Assembly: GCA_934402375.1 (NCBI GenBank) | Contig: CAKRUB010000015.1 | Location: 1 to 60,752, forward strand | DNA length: 60,752 nucleotides | Direction: 5' to 3' | Origin: an uncultured Acetatifactor sp. | Lineage (GTDB): Bacteria; Bacillota; Clostridia; Lachnospirales; Lachnospiraceae | Shown here: positions 44,922 to 52,661 of the stretch, one piece after another | Layout of the letters: every line of letters starts with the position of its first letter | Numbering within the stretch: the first letter of the stretch is position 1 | Notes under the pieces: generated by a model | The model's database searches: none | Seen by the model: only the letters and a program-made list of their open reading frames with translations | What the model was told of the DNA's origin: nothing | Translations under genes and position numbers: made by a program

Positions 44922-45668
44922 TTACGCTTCGACAATGTTTTCAAAACCTCTTTCGTTGACTGTGTCTACAAGCGAAGCGTCGCCCTCCCTGACGATGACT
45001 CCGTTCTCCATGATGTGCGTCACATCCACATGAAGTGCCTCCAGAATCTTCGTGCTGTGGGTAATGATCAGCAGGCTTCCCTTGCAGCGCTCCTGATAAA
45101 GCCTGATTCCATTGGATACGGTTCTGACCGCATCCACATCCAGCCCGGAATCCGTCTCATCCAGTATCGCCAGCGAAGGCTCCAGCATCAGAAGCTGTAA
45201 GATCTCTGCCTTCTTCTTCTCGCCGCCGGAAAAGCCAACGTTCAGGTCTCTCTCCGCATAGGACTCGTCCATTGACAGGAGCTTCATTGTCTCGAGGAGC
45301 TTTTTCTGATATTCAAACAGGCGCATCCGCTTTCCCGTCTTATATTCCAGCGCACTGCGGATGAATGCCGACAGAGTAACGCCCGGAACCTCGAGCGGAT
45401 TCTGGAAGGAGAGGAAGATTCCCTTCTTCGCGCGCTCATTGACGGCGAACCCGGTGATATTCTCGCCCTCAAAAAGCAATTCTCCCTCCGTCACCTCGTA
45501 GCGGGGATTTCCCGCAATTGCGTATCCGAGTGTGGACTTTCCGGTTCCGTTGGGACCCATCAGCACATGAACCTCTCCTCGTCCGACGTTCAGATTGACG
45601 CCGTGCAGAATTTCCTTATCACCGACATTCACATGTAAATCTTTTACTTCCAACAAAATATTATCCAT
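44922..45668 (-). CDS. sufC: SufC ATPase
   Basis: 248-aa ABC-type ATPase of the SufBCD complex. Walker A GPNGTGKST (38-46), the SufC-type signature FSGGEKKKAEILQLL, and Walker B PSLAILDETDSGLDVDAV, where SufC carries ETDSGLD. It is the second gene of the operon after the Rrf2 regulator. Confidence 0.96.
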   Translation of the reverse strand: MDNILLEVKDLHVNVGDKEILHGVNLNVGRGEVHVLMGPNGTGKSTLGYAIAGNPRYEVTEGELLFEGENITGFAVNERAKKGIFLSFQNPLEVPGVTLSAFIRSALEYKTGKRMRLFEYQKKLLETMKLLSMDESYAERDLNVGFSGGEKKKAEILQLLMLEPSLAILDETDSGLDVDAVRTVSNGIRLYQERCKGSLLIITHSTKILEALHVDVTHIMENGVIVREGDASLVDTVNERGFENIVEA

Positions 45669-45711
45669 TGCTCTGCGCTCCTTTTTTTCATGGCTGTTTC
45701 TTTAAAATCGT

Positions 45712-46152
45712 TCACTGCTGCCCACAGCAATGCTCCCGGCTCATATGCCCCTCCGCCACAAGCTCCGCGAGGGTATGCTTGTCCAGATATTCATCGATCA
45801 CATCCGCCAGTCCCTTCCAGAACGGAAGTGTGAAGCAGCGATCCGATCTGGTACACTTCGGCTCCGTGTCGCACAGGCACGCAACCGGCGCCATGTCGCC
45901 CTCCACCGCCCGCAGGATGTCTCCGACCCGGTACTTCTCCGGCTCCTTCACCAGCCGGTAACCGCCGGTCTTCCCCGAAGAGCTGTCCACCAGCTGTGCC
46001 TTTGAGAGCGTTGTCATAATGCTCTCCAGATACTTTCTGGAGATTTCCTGCCGCTCTGCGATCTCCTTAAGCGAAACATATTCCCCATCGCAGCACTCCG
46101 CAAGGTCAATCATGACCCGCAGCGCATACCGCCCTCTGGTCGAAATCATCAT
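45712..46152 (-). CDS. iscR: Rrf2-family Fe-S regulator (IscR-like)
   Basis: 146-aa winged-helix regulator. N-terminal MMISTRGRYALRVMIDLAECCDGEYVSLKEIAERQEISRKYLESIM is the Rrf2 DNA-binding domain. The cluster-binding part has Cys92, 94, 100 and 106 (ACLCDTEPKCTRSDRC), so it can hold an Fe-S cluster and sense Fe-S supply. It heads the suf operon and its start overlaps the DUF305 stop (ATGA). Autoregulation is likely through two inverted repeats at its promoter. Confidence 0.92.
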   Translation of the reverse strand: MMISTRGRYALRVMIDLAECCDGEYVSLKEIAERQEISRKYLESIMTTLSKAQLVDSSSGKTGGYRLVKEPEKYRVGDILRAVEGDMAPVACLCDTEPKCTRSDRCFTLPFWKGLADVIDEYLDKHTLAELVAEGHMSREHCCGQQ

Positions 46153-46688
46153 AGTCGTTCACGCCCTTTTCTCCTATCTCTCAAGTAGGAATTATATCTA
46201 CAAATTCCCACCTTGTCAATAGGAATTTCCAGCGCGTTTTTCGACATTCTTATTGCTCCCTCATGATGTGGAATCATTTCGCGTATAAAGTCCGCGTTGA
46301 TGTCATTGCAGGCAGGTGTACTCCCCATCTGTGTGAACATCGTAACCATGATGTCATCCATTCTCCTGTTGTAATCGCGCAGCTCGAATCGGGTATTTTT
46401 ATGCAGACTGCAGCACTTCAGGGCAGCCTCCATGTTCCGGATGCTCTCAGTCTGCTCCGTAATAATCCTCTTTGCAATATCCTGCAAGGGGATACATGTT
46501 GTATATTTGAGAAGGTTCTTAGACATTTCGATTGCCGCCCTGTGGTGCGGGATCATCTGAACGATAAAATTATGAGATATGCTGTCTGTCAGCTCCGCTT
46601 CGGTCATCCTCTCGATCATGCAATCCAGAACCGCACGGTAAGCTTCCAGATATTTCTTTGTCACATCGCTGATTGCTCTGTCTGACAT
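46149..46688 (-). CDS. DUF305 protein (two-domain, HH motif)
   Basis: 179-aa cytoplasmic protein of DUF305, a ferritin-like four-helix family. Two repeats each bear a MIPHH motif (VQMIPHHRAAIEMSK and REMIPHHEGAIRMSK), the hallmark of DUF305; many family members are linked to copper. No signal peptide. The last ~25 residues are encoded across the suf promoter, and the stop overlaps the iscR start. Its SD (GGGAG) lies in a perfect 12-bp hairpin, so translation may be controlled by structure. Confidence 0.8.
   Translation of the reverse strand: MSDRAISDVTKKYLEAYRAVLDCMIERMTEAELTDSISHNFIVQMIPHHRAAIEMSKNLLKYTTCIPLQDIAKRIITEQTESIRNMEAALKCCSLHKNTRFELRDYNRRMDDIMVTMFTQMGSTPACNDINADFIREMIPHHEGAIRMSKNALEIPIDKVGICRYNSYLRDRRKGRERL
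46191..46219 (-). promoter_or_regulatory. Consensus sigma-A promoter of suf operon with candidate operators
   Basis: Perfect TTGACA, 17 nt, TATAAT on the minus strand, within the 3' end of the DUF305 gene. Around it lie ATTCC...GGAAT (spanning -35 to spacer) and TCCTA...TAGGA (downstream of -10), plus the direct repeat AATTCCTA. These are good candidates for binding by the Rrf2 protein encoded just after. Confidence 0.8.
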
Positions 46689-46696
46689 GCTACTTC

Positions 46697-46730
46697 ACTC
46701 CCTTCTGCCATAAATTATGCAGAAGGGAGT
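46697..46730 (-). promoter_or_regulatory. Hairpin sequestering DUF305 ribosome site
   Basis: ACTCCCTTCTGC / GCAGAAGGGAGT, a perfect 12-bp stem with a 10-nt loop. The 3' arm holds the AAGGGAG Shine-Dalgarno and ends 9 nt before the ATG. No T-tract follows it in the reading direction, so a translational rather than terminator role is more likely. A GACGCA..TGCGTC palindrome lies just upstream (~46733-46757). Confidence 0.6.
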
Positions 46731-46812
46731 TTATGCGTGACGCATATGCTGCGTCTATCTGCGGTCAACAACGAATATTTTGTCATTTACATCTGACCAA
46801 AGAGATCTGTCA

Positions 46813-47604
46813 TCATGAAAGGTCTCTCTTTTTGTAGATCAGTATGGCTGCGGCAAGGCCGCCTGCAATCAACACACCGGCAAGCAGAATGCTGAATACT
46901 TCCGGATGTTCTCCCGCAAAGATATCAGCAGCATTACAGTAGTAAAAAGGTGTCAACAGCTTCAATTTGTCCAATGCCGGAACCACATTTGCCATCAGAT
47001 TCATCACATAGAAGAGCAGCGCTATACCGATCGCTGCACCGGTCAGTTTTTTCCTTGTAACCGCCGAAATCAGGAAGCAGATCGTTCCAATCTCTATACT
47101 CATCAGCAGTGTCAGGGAATGATATTCTGCCAGTTTTCCGGGCTGTGGAATATCCTTCATAATCGCAAAACCGGTCAAAATCAGAATTACATTAATCATA
47201 TGGAATTGGATGATGGTCGCCAGCAGTGCGCCATATTTTTCCACAATAATGCGCAATCTGCCAAAAGGCAGCGTGTTAAGGAACTCACTCGTGTGTCCTT
47301 CCTCCTCCTTGGAGACCATGGACACACCAAGCATTGCTGAAAACATAGCTGCACCGAGAGACAGAATGATCGATATTTCGATTGCATAATATCCCTCCAG
47401 TGTTCCCATATTCATTTTATCCATGCCAAGTGCTACTGAGAAATCCCCCAGATTGGAATACATTTCCGCCATATCCGTCATGGACTCCTTTATACTGTCA
47501 AACAAAAGCAGACAACCCGAGCAGATCAATCCCACGCACATCCCCCAAATCCATGTCATCTTCTGCCCCAGCTTACATTCCTGTCCCAATAATACCATAA
47601 TCAT
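46813..47604 (-). CDS. ABC-2 type permease
   Basis: About 263-aa membrane protein with six hydrophobic segments, beginning GQECKLGQKMTWIWGMCVGLICSG and ending LLAGVLIAGGLAAAILIYKKRDLS, typical of ABC-2 transporter permeases. The EEEGHTSEFLNTLPF segment is the usual cytosolic coupling loop of this group (permease with KEE-G-x-EFL). Start ATG 47604 has AAAGG 7 nt before it; in-frame ATG/GTG codons just upstream are alternatives. Last gene of the LytTR-DUF3021-ABC operon. Confidence 0.85.
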   Translation of the reverse strand: MIMVLLGQECKLGQKMTWIWGMCVGLICSGCLLLFDSIKESMTDMAEMYSNLGDFSVALGMDKMNMGTLEGYYAIEISIILSLGAAMFSAMLGVSMVSKEEEGHTSEFLNTLPFGRLRIIVEKYGALLATIIQFHMINVILILTGFAIMKDIPQPGKLAEYHSLTLLMSIEIGTICFLISAVTRKKLTGAAIGIALLFYVMNLMANVVPALDKLKLLTPFYYCNAADIFAGEHPEVFSILLAGVLIAGGLAAAILIYKKRDLS

Positions 47605-47681
47605 CACCATGCCTTTCCGTAATCTGCTTAAGACCGCAGACACGCTATTCTTTCATTCCATGCTTCCCATGTTTTAATGGA

Positions 47682-48584
47682 TCACATATAAAAATGCATA
47701 AACACATCTTCCAGCGACGGTTCCTCCAACAACATATCTTCCACCTTGAAGGAACGGAGCGTTTTCAACAGGAATGCAATTTCTCCCTGATAGGCAAAAT
47801 GCATTTCTCTGCCCGAAAGTCTATAATCGGCAACTCCCTGCATATTTTTGATCGCATCCTCGCACATTTGAATTTCCTGTTCTGCGATAACCAGCCTGAC
47901 CTGCCTGATATTTGTATGTATCAGATTATCGACAGTGTCTGAAGCAACTAATTTTCCTTCTCTGATAATCCCCACATGTTTACAATACTTTCTGACCTCT
48001 GGCAGGACATGGGAGGACAGGAAGCAGGTCACCCCTTCCCTATTTCTCTCCAGCAGCAATTCAAAAAAGACTTCCTGAATCAAAGGGTCCAGTCCCGAGG
48101 TCGGCTCGTCAAAAATCAACAGCTCCGGGTTATGCTGAAGAGCGCACACAATGCTGATCTTCTTACGGTTTCCCAACGACAGCTCGGAGACTCTTTTATT
48201 CACATCTACCCCTAAGCGTGCAATCAGACCTTTTGCCTCCGCATCGCAGTCCATACCTCTCATTTTTGCCGCATAGCGTATGACCTCTCCTGCGCGCATA
48301 GAGGGATAAAACATTGTTTCCGACGGCATATATCCCGTCTGGCGCAGAATCTCCCTCTGCTCCTCGCCTGTCTTTTTCCCGAGCACAAATGCCTCGCCTG
48401 ACTTCGGATAAATCATTCCCAGCAGTGTGCGGATTGTTGTAGACTTTCCTGCACCGTTGGGTCCTAAGTAACCGAAAATATCTCCTTTTTCAACTTTGAG
48501 GTTCACATCACGGACTCCTCTGTTTTTCCCATATGTTTTGGTCAGATTTCTTGTTTCGATTGCATATTCCATCTTAGCGCCCAT
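47682..48584 (-). CDS. ABC transporter ATPase (BcrA/YhcH type)
   Basis: 300-aa ATPase with Walker A GPNGAGKST, signature LSLGNRKKISIVCALQ, Walker B PELLIFDEPTSGLDP, H-loop SSH, and a C-terminal domain of ~80 residues. This domain arrangement fits antimicrobial-export or self-immunity ABC pairs. Partner permease follows; control genes precede. Confidence 0.9.
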   Translation of the reverse strand: MGAKMEYAIETRNLTKTYGKNRGVRDVNLKVEKGDIFGYLGPNGAGKSTTIRTLLGMIYPKSGEAFVLGKKTGEEQREILRQTGYMPSETMFYPSMRAGEVIRYAAKMRGMDCDAEAKGLIARLGVDVNKRVSELSLGNRKKISIVCALQHNPELLIFDEPTSGLDPLIQEVFFELLLERNREGVTCFLSSHVLPEVRKYCKHVGIIREGKLVASDTVDNLIHTNIRQVRLVIAEQEIQMCEDAIKNMQGVADYRLSGREMHFAYQGEIAFLLKTLRSFKVEDMLLEEPSLEDVFMHFYM

Positions 48585-48593
48585 ACCTTCTTC

Positions 48594-49040
48594 CTATTTT
48601 GACTGAAATTCTTTCAACATATCATTGAGCTTTTCCGTGTCTACAGTACGCTTGATTTTATTAATCCATATCGCACTGGCATACATAAGCAGCACATACA
48701 GGGCAAACAAAAATGTCACGACCGGCTTTCTGTCAAACCAGGCAAAGAAATAGCTTACCCCTGTAAACAAAAGCATTCCGACAAGCATGTGCCCCCATAC
48801 TCCGGCACTCAGCCGCTCCGCTTCATCAAAATTTCCAAGCAGGTACACCTGAATATAGCAGATTACATATGCTGAGACTATCGTCTCGATCAGGCACAGG
48901 ATACTCACTTCAAAACGCCCCTGAATCCAGAGATAGCAGCATTGGAAAAACAGAAGGGCAAAGAAATACAGACAAGCCTTGTATTCTATTCCGATTTCTT
49001 TTCCTAAATATCCAACAAATTTCTCATTCTTCCAAAACAT
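48594..49040 (-). CDS. DUF3021 membrane protein
   Basis: 148-aa protein with four hydrophobic segments, of the DUF3021 family (FWKNEKFVGYLGKEIGIEYKACLYFFALLFFQCCYLW). DUF3021 genes usually sit directly after a LytTR regulator, as here. It probably acts as a membrane regulator of that protein. Start ATG 49040 has GGAGATAGG upstream. Confidence 0.85.
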   Translation of the reverse strand: MFWKNEKFVGYLGKEIGIEYKACLYFFALLFFQCCYLWIQGRFEVSILCLIETIVSAYVICYIQVYLLGNFDEAERLSAGVWGHMLVGMLLFTGVSYFFAWFDRKPVVTFLFALYVLLMYASAIWINKIKRTVDTEKLNDMLKEFQSK

Positions 49041-49044
49041 ATTC

Positions 49045-49494
49045 CTATCTCCTTCCCCTGTCCAGAGCTTCCCTGATATTTCCGGCATACTTTCTGGATA
49101 TCAGTATCTGCTCCTGGTTATTCATCGTGGCAAGTAATTTTGCCCCCGGAATGCTTTGCAGAAAAGCTACCTTATAGAGATTCATCAGCATGGTTCTTGA
49201 ACATCTCACCAGCCCGAGCACTCCATACCGTCCCGCAAGTTCTTCCAGTTTCTCCCGCAAACGGTATACCTCCTGTTCCAGATAGGCATAGGTAATTCCA
49301 TCCACGCTTTCAAAATATAAAACCTCCTCTGCCGAGAACACCACCATCTGCTCTCCCCTCTCAGAGATACCGGTTAATCTGGTATTTTGCAGGGACAGCT
49401 TATGTAACAATTCCGAAAGCTCAGGTGTCATATCTTTATAATTTACAATAATTTCTTCTTCGCCGGTCTGAATTTTGTTTAGCGTGACTTTCAT
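49045..49494 (-). CDS. LytTR DNA-binding regulator
   Basis: 149-aa protein with a LytTR domain in residues ~45-149 (VVFSAEEVLYFESVDGITYAYLEQEVYRLREKLEELAGRYGVLGLVRCSRTMLMNLYKV ... ILISRKYAGNIREAL). Start MKVTLNKIQ (49494) matches family members; an upstream start at 49524 is possible. It forms a signal-free LytTR-DUF3021 pair and likely controls its own operon of ABC genes. Confidence 0.87.
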   Translation of the reverse strand: MKVTLNKIQTGEEEIIVNYKDMTPELSELLHKLSLQNTRLTGISERGEQMVVFSAEEVLYFESVDGITYAYLEQEVYRLREKLEELAGRYGVLGLVRCSRTMLMNLYKVAFLQSIPGAKLLATMNNQEQILISRKYAGNIREALDRGRR

Positions 49495-49560
49495 GCCGTT
49501 TTTGACTCCATTCTGTATCTCCATTGCCTGTTAAATCATTTCTCAGTACTGATTGACTTT

Positions 49561-49588
49561 ATTGTATCAGACTTTACGATGATAGCAA
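49561..49588 (-). promoter_or_regulatory. Promoter of LytTR-DUF3021-ABC operon
   Basis: TTGCTA, 16 nt, TACAAT on the minus strand, about 65 nt before the regulator start. Confidence 0.5.
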
Positions 49589-49653
49589 TGCCACAAGAGC
49601 CAGAATGCATCTGGCCGCAGACAGAATACACCATAGTATAGTCTGGGACTCGT

Positions 49654-50208
49654 CTACGGCTTAATCTGAACCGAATCTAATATCTGCATCGCCTGTTCTC
49701 CGTACTCATCCCACCAGTCTTCCACAGAGTTCGTTGTTACGACAACATTGTTATTCTTCCCCAGAAAGACAATGAAGGACCATCTGTCGGAGCCGTCGTA
49801 ATAGCCTGCTCTTGCCTTGTCTCCCGCAAGCTCTGTTTCAACCTCCTCCAGCCCTGTTCCGCATACGCCGAAGCTTGAAATATAGGACAGCACGACCGCT
49901 CCCTCCGTGACACTTTTCGGGTAAAAGGAAATGCTTCCCTCCGGATATAGGTCGTATGTCCAGCCGTCTGGTAGTTCCACGGACAGTTCACCGCCGGGGC
50001 TTTTTACCTCTGCTCTGGTTCCCCCCTGCTGTTCTGGCTTGCTCTCTCCGTCTATTATTCCTCCTGTTACATTCTCTCCAGTATCTGACGGTATGTCCTC
50101 CGGCACTTCCGGATAAATCGTCTCCGTGCTCTCCGCCGGAGCCTGTGCACCGCAGGCAGTCATCACTGACAGCATCAGTAGCACGATAATACAAAATATC
50201 TTTTTCAT
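49654..50208 (-). CDS. Lipoprotein of unknown function
   Basis: 184-aa protein with a lipoprotein signal (MKKIFCIIVLLMLSVMTACG, Cys19 as lipid site). A disordered, Pro/Glu/Gly-rich linker (residues 20-55) precedes a compact domain starting EVKSPGGELSVELPDGWTYDLYPEGSISFYPK, with two Cys-free beta-type strands and a closing EYGEQAMQILDSVQIKP. It resembles the small extracytoplasmic domains with a WxxxxxP-type start found in Firmicutes, but the function is unknown. Confidence 0.8.
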   Translation of the reverse strand: MKKIFCIIVLLMLSVMTACGAQAPAESTETIYPEVPEDIPSDTGENVTGGIIDGESKPEQQGGTRAEVKSPGGELSVELPDGWTYDLYPEGSISFYPKSVTEGAVVLSYISSFGVCGTGLEEVETELAGDKARAGYYDGSDRWSFIVFLGKNNNVVVTTNSVEDWWDEYGEQAMQILDSVQIKP

Positions 50209-50274
50209 GATTTCCCACACTCCTTCCTTAAACTTATAGACGAATTATGTTCCTAGAAGTTGCTTTCAGTTTGC

Positions 50275-50307
50275 AAAAAAAGTCACTACAAGCAATTTTG
50301 TAGTGAC
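50275..50307 (-). terminator. Terminator after toxin-antitoxin pair
   Basis: Perfect 10-bp stem GTCACTACAA / TTGTAGTGAC, 6-nt loop, followed on the minus strand by TTTTTTT, downstream of the toxin stop. Confidence 0.85.
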
Positions 50308-50331
50308 CCTTTCTCTTTTTATGAATTTATC

Positions 50332-50673
50332 TCATTCACAATCTTTCAACCATCGCCTCAGAATGAACTGCCAGTCCATCCCATCCTGCATTACCCTTAA
50401 AACCGTTACTATCTTCTTTACATCATCAACAACGTAAAAGAACAAATATGTACAATATGGTTTTAGATATATATCATATCCCCTATACCGAAACCCGACT
50501 GTATTAAATCCCGTTGGTAACGTTTTTAATCCTTCCGTAGCTTCCTTCATCTTTTTAGTAAAATTTTCTCCAAGTTCACGATATTTGAAAGTGTCTAAAA
50601 TATATCTTTTCATCTTTCTCATATCATCTCTGCTACTAAAGGTATACTCGATTCTGTATTCATTTATTTTCAT
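50332..50673 (-). CDS. ParE/RelE-fold toxin
   Basis: 113-aa protein of the RelE/ParE superfamily: YRIEYTFSSRDDMRKMKRYIL, LGENFTKKMKEATEGLKTLPTGF, and the C-terminal strands GFRYRGYDIYLKPYCTYLFFYVVDDVKKIVTVLRVMQDGMDWQ. It begins 11 bp after the antitoxin. The family includes gyrase poisons and ribosome-dependent nucleases; the target is not readable from the sequence. Confidence 0.85.
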   Translation of the reverse strand: MKINEYRIEYTFSSRDDMRKMKRYILDTFKYRELGENFTKKMKEATEGLKTLPTGFNTVGFRYRGYDIYLKPYCTYLFFYVVDDVKKIVTVLRVMQDGMDWQFILRRWLKDCE

Positions 50674-50684
50674 GATGCACTTAC

Positions 50685-50834
50685 TTAAATTGCATCAAGC
50701 TCTGCCCACATTTCCTCTTCTGAAATGACTTTACCCTGCTCCATATCATCTATGGCCTCATCCAGCTTAGAAAACAAGACATTCATCGCATCATCTATGG
50801 TGTATGCACTTTTTGTTACTTGAACTGCTTCCAT
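50685..50834 (-). CDS. Small antitoxin paired with ParE-type toxin
   Basis: 49-aa acidic protein (MEAVQVTKSAYTIDDAMNVL ... EMWAELDAI), too short for many gene callers. It starts with ATG 50834 and an AAAGGA site, and it is 11 bp ahead of the toxin, in the usual antitoxin-first order. The acidic C-terminal part should bind the toxin. An ATAGTA...TACTAT inverted repeat at ~50870-50905 may be the operator. The sequence is not clearly a member of a named antitoxin family. Confidence 0.75.
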   Translation of the reverse strand: MEAVQVTKSAYTIDDAMNVLFSKLDEAIDDMEQGKVISEEEMWAELDAI

Positions 50835-51140
50835 AACTATCATCCTTTCTAATTGGATTGCCTCTCATATCTTATAGTATAACACAGTCGGGTTTATTCT
50901 ACTATAATTATTTCAAAATTTCTTTTTAGGAGCCGGAGTCCTCCTTCTTTGACCGTTGCTCTGCCATAACGTCCATGCTATAATTCAAATTACAGGAGGC
51001 ACTTCATATGAAATTAAAACGTTTAATCTAGCTCCATGCGGTTCTTGTATCGGCAATGCGTGTGGAGCGTAACTCATGTTGCCGCATTTCATTACTGAAT
51101 AATACAGAATCCGCATTCTAACCAAAATTAGAATAAGGGA
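50835..51140. other. Gene-poor stretch with degraded gene start
   Basis: About 300 bases without an intact gene. It holds the TA promoter/operator region, then on the plus strand a TATAAT-like box at ~50981, an AGGAGG site and a 7-codon frame (MKLKRLI then stop) that looks like the remnant 5' end of a lost gene. Nothing else is recognisable. Confidence 0.4.
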
Positions 51141-51149
51141 GTGTTCAGA

Positions 51150-51583
51150 ATGAAATATGAAAATGCAGATAAAATTTTTCCCGAGAAATTGCTGCTTGAA
51201 ATCAGACAATTCATGCCGGAAGGATATGTATATATCCCACCCCAGCGAAGCAGAAAGAAATGGGGGGTAAATATGTTGTATGAAAATATTTTAAACGGAA
51301 TTACAGATCAGGCAAAAGAAATATTCGGCGAGGAGCTTGTAGGCATATCATTTTGAATCTGTGCAGGGTGGCCGCTTTCCTCAAGGATAACCTGGTTCTT
51401 TCCAAAAAACAGGGAGGCGACTGGGGTTTACAAAATCTTGCTCCGAGGTTCCATACACTGATCTCCGAAGCCTTGCAGTGCTACGCCTCCGGCGAAGATA
51501 TGAAAGCAGACCCGGGTGAAGCGAAAGCCTTTGCCGACGATATGCTGCCAATGATAGAAAATCTAAGGGCGAATCTTCACTGA
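51150..51583 (+). pseudogene. Decayed CD3324-like gene joined to broken nucleotidyltransferase
   Basis: The frame from 51150 opens MKYENADKIFPEKLLLEIRQ ... YIPPQRSRKKWG, the N-terminus of the CD3324 helix-turn-helix family, but the DNA-binding C-terminal part is missing. It runs straight into MLYENILNGITDQAKEIFGEELVGI (51273), the start of an aminoglycoside-nucleotidyltransferase-like protein, with its own GGGGGG site. After ISF and a stop, the next frame (51353-51583, LNLCRVAAFLKDNLVLSKKQGGDWGLQNL...) encodes that family's C-terminus. The ~150-residue catalytic middle is gone, so two deletions left a non-functional remnant. Confidence 0.75.
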
Positions 51584-51608
51584 TTCACCCCCAAATTAGA
51601 TTCTACCA

Positions 51609-52418
51609 TTAAAATTCGATTGTCAGCCCCACCTTGAGCTGCTTCACCATATCTCCCAGCTCCTCCTTGAGAACCCCAAAGGATTTTGCGCCGGTGCAAT
51701 GTCCGGTGTAAACCTCCTTCACCCCTGTCTCGCGGATTCGCCTTGCGAGAGTGGTGACTTCCTCCCGGCTTTTGCCGAAAATGTGGAAGCCTCCGACCAG
51801 CATGGCAACCGGCTTGTCAAATGCGCGGGCTGCCTCATTGATGATGTTATCCGCACCGCCATGACAGCAGCTGTTAAACACCACCAGCCCCTTGTCCGTG
51901 TCAAAGACAAGGCTCTGCTCGTGCGAAAAGTCATCCGGCATCCATCTGCGCCCATTCTTCACATACATGTGGTTTGCTCTGCCAACCTTTTCCAGTTCCG
52001 GCGTATCATGCGGAATCAGATATACTCGATCGCAGAGCTTGTACTTCCCCTCGACCTGAACGATTCTGTCCGAATAATCCTGAAGAATGTTTCTGGGGAT
52101 TCCAACATATTTACGCACAAACCATTTCTTGAAATAACAATTCTCGCCTGTCGGCTTTCTCAGATAAAATTTCGCCTTGGAATTAACTCCAAAGAAGGGG
52201 CGCATACCGTCTGCATGATCATAATGTGCATGAGACAGGACTGCGTAATCCACATCCGCAAGCGCCAGCCCCATTTTCTCCGCATTCTGTATAAAGAGGG
52301 GCGACGCTCCCGTGTCGAGCAGAATTTTCTTATCATCTGCCTCAATATAAATGCTTAAGCCCCATTCACCTTTCATACCGTCAAAACCAATATTGTCTAC
52401 CAAAATCCTTGCTTTCAT
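51609..52418 (-). CDS. Metallo-beta-lactamase-fold hydrolase
   Basis: 269-aa MBL-fold protein. Metal motif SHAHYDHADG (His63, His65, Asp67, His68), later NSCCHGGADN with a ligand His, and VYTGHCTG with a terminal His. The opening ILVDNIGFDGMKGEWGLSIYIEADDKKILLDTGAS matches the group annotated as 7,8-dihydropterin-6-methyl-4-(beta-D-ribofuranosyl)-aminobenzene 5'-phosphate synthase-like. ATG 52418 has GAGG upstream; the longer frame reaches into repeat C. Substrate unknown. Confidence 0.88.
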   Translation of the reverse strand: MKARILVDNIGFDGMKGEWGLSIYIEADDKKILLDTGASPLFIQNAEKMGLALADVDYAVLSHAHYDHADGMRPFFGVNSKAKFYLRKPTGENCYFKKWFVRKYVGIPRNILQDYSDRIVQVEGKYKLCDRVYLIPHDTPELEKVGRANHMYVKNGRRWMPDDFSHEQSLVFDTDKGLVVFNSCCHGGADNIINEAARAFDKPVAMLVGGFHIFGKSREEVTTLARRIRETGVKEVYTGHCTGAKSFGVLKEELGDMVKQLKVGLTIEF

Positions 52419-52468
52419 ATTTTCCTCATTTCTATAGGTATATGCATAACCCATAAAAGCCAGATAAC

Positions 52469-52631
52469 AGTTGTGCAAGATGTACATGACCACAAGCAGC
52501 GCACTCTGGAGCCGCCGGCACTTACATGGCGTATTTTGACAGGCACCACGTCTTTCGGTGCCTTTTATGCTGCCGCTCCGAGCGGAAGGTAGCGAGAGCG
52601 TGCCTGCGGTGGTCTGTACATCCTGCGCAAC
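52469..52631 (+). repeat. Dispersed palindromic element, copy C
   Basis: 163-bp copy. Ends AGTTGTGCAAGATGTACA and TGTACATCCTGCGCAAC pair over 17 bp with one mismatch and one G-U. Outer blocks (GACCACAAGCAGC, GCGTGCCTGCGGTGGTC) match copy B, while the centre differs and carries an extra GGCACC/GGTGCC hairpin with a short T run. It lies between the MBL and acetyltransferase genes. Confidence 0.8.
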
Positions 52632-52661
52632 GTCACTTGCTCTTCCACTTGCCCTTCTCCG

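Noticed and set aside
46800..46830. Terminator after ABC permease
   Set aside because: A weak AAAGAGA/TCTCTTT hairpin is present but no T tract follows on the minus strand.
50985..51209. 74-codon minus-strand frame
   Set aside because: Antisense to the decayed CD3324-like gene and intergenic remnants; no homology or ribosome site.
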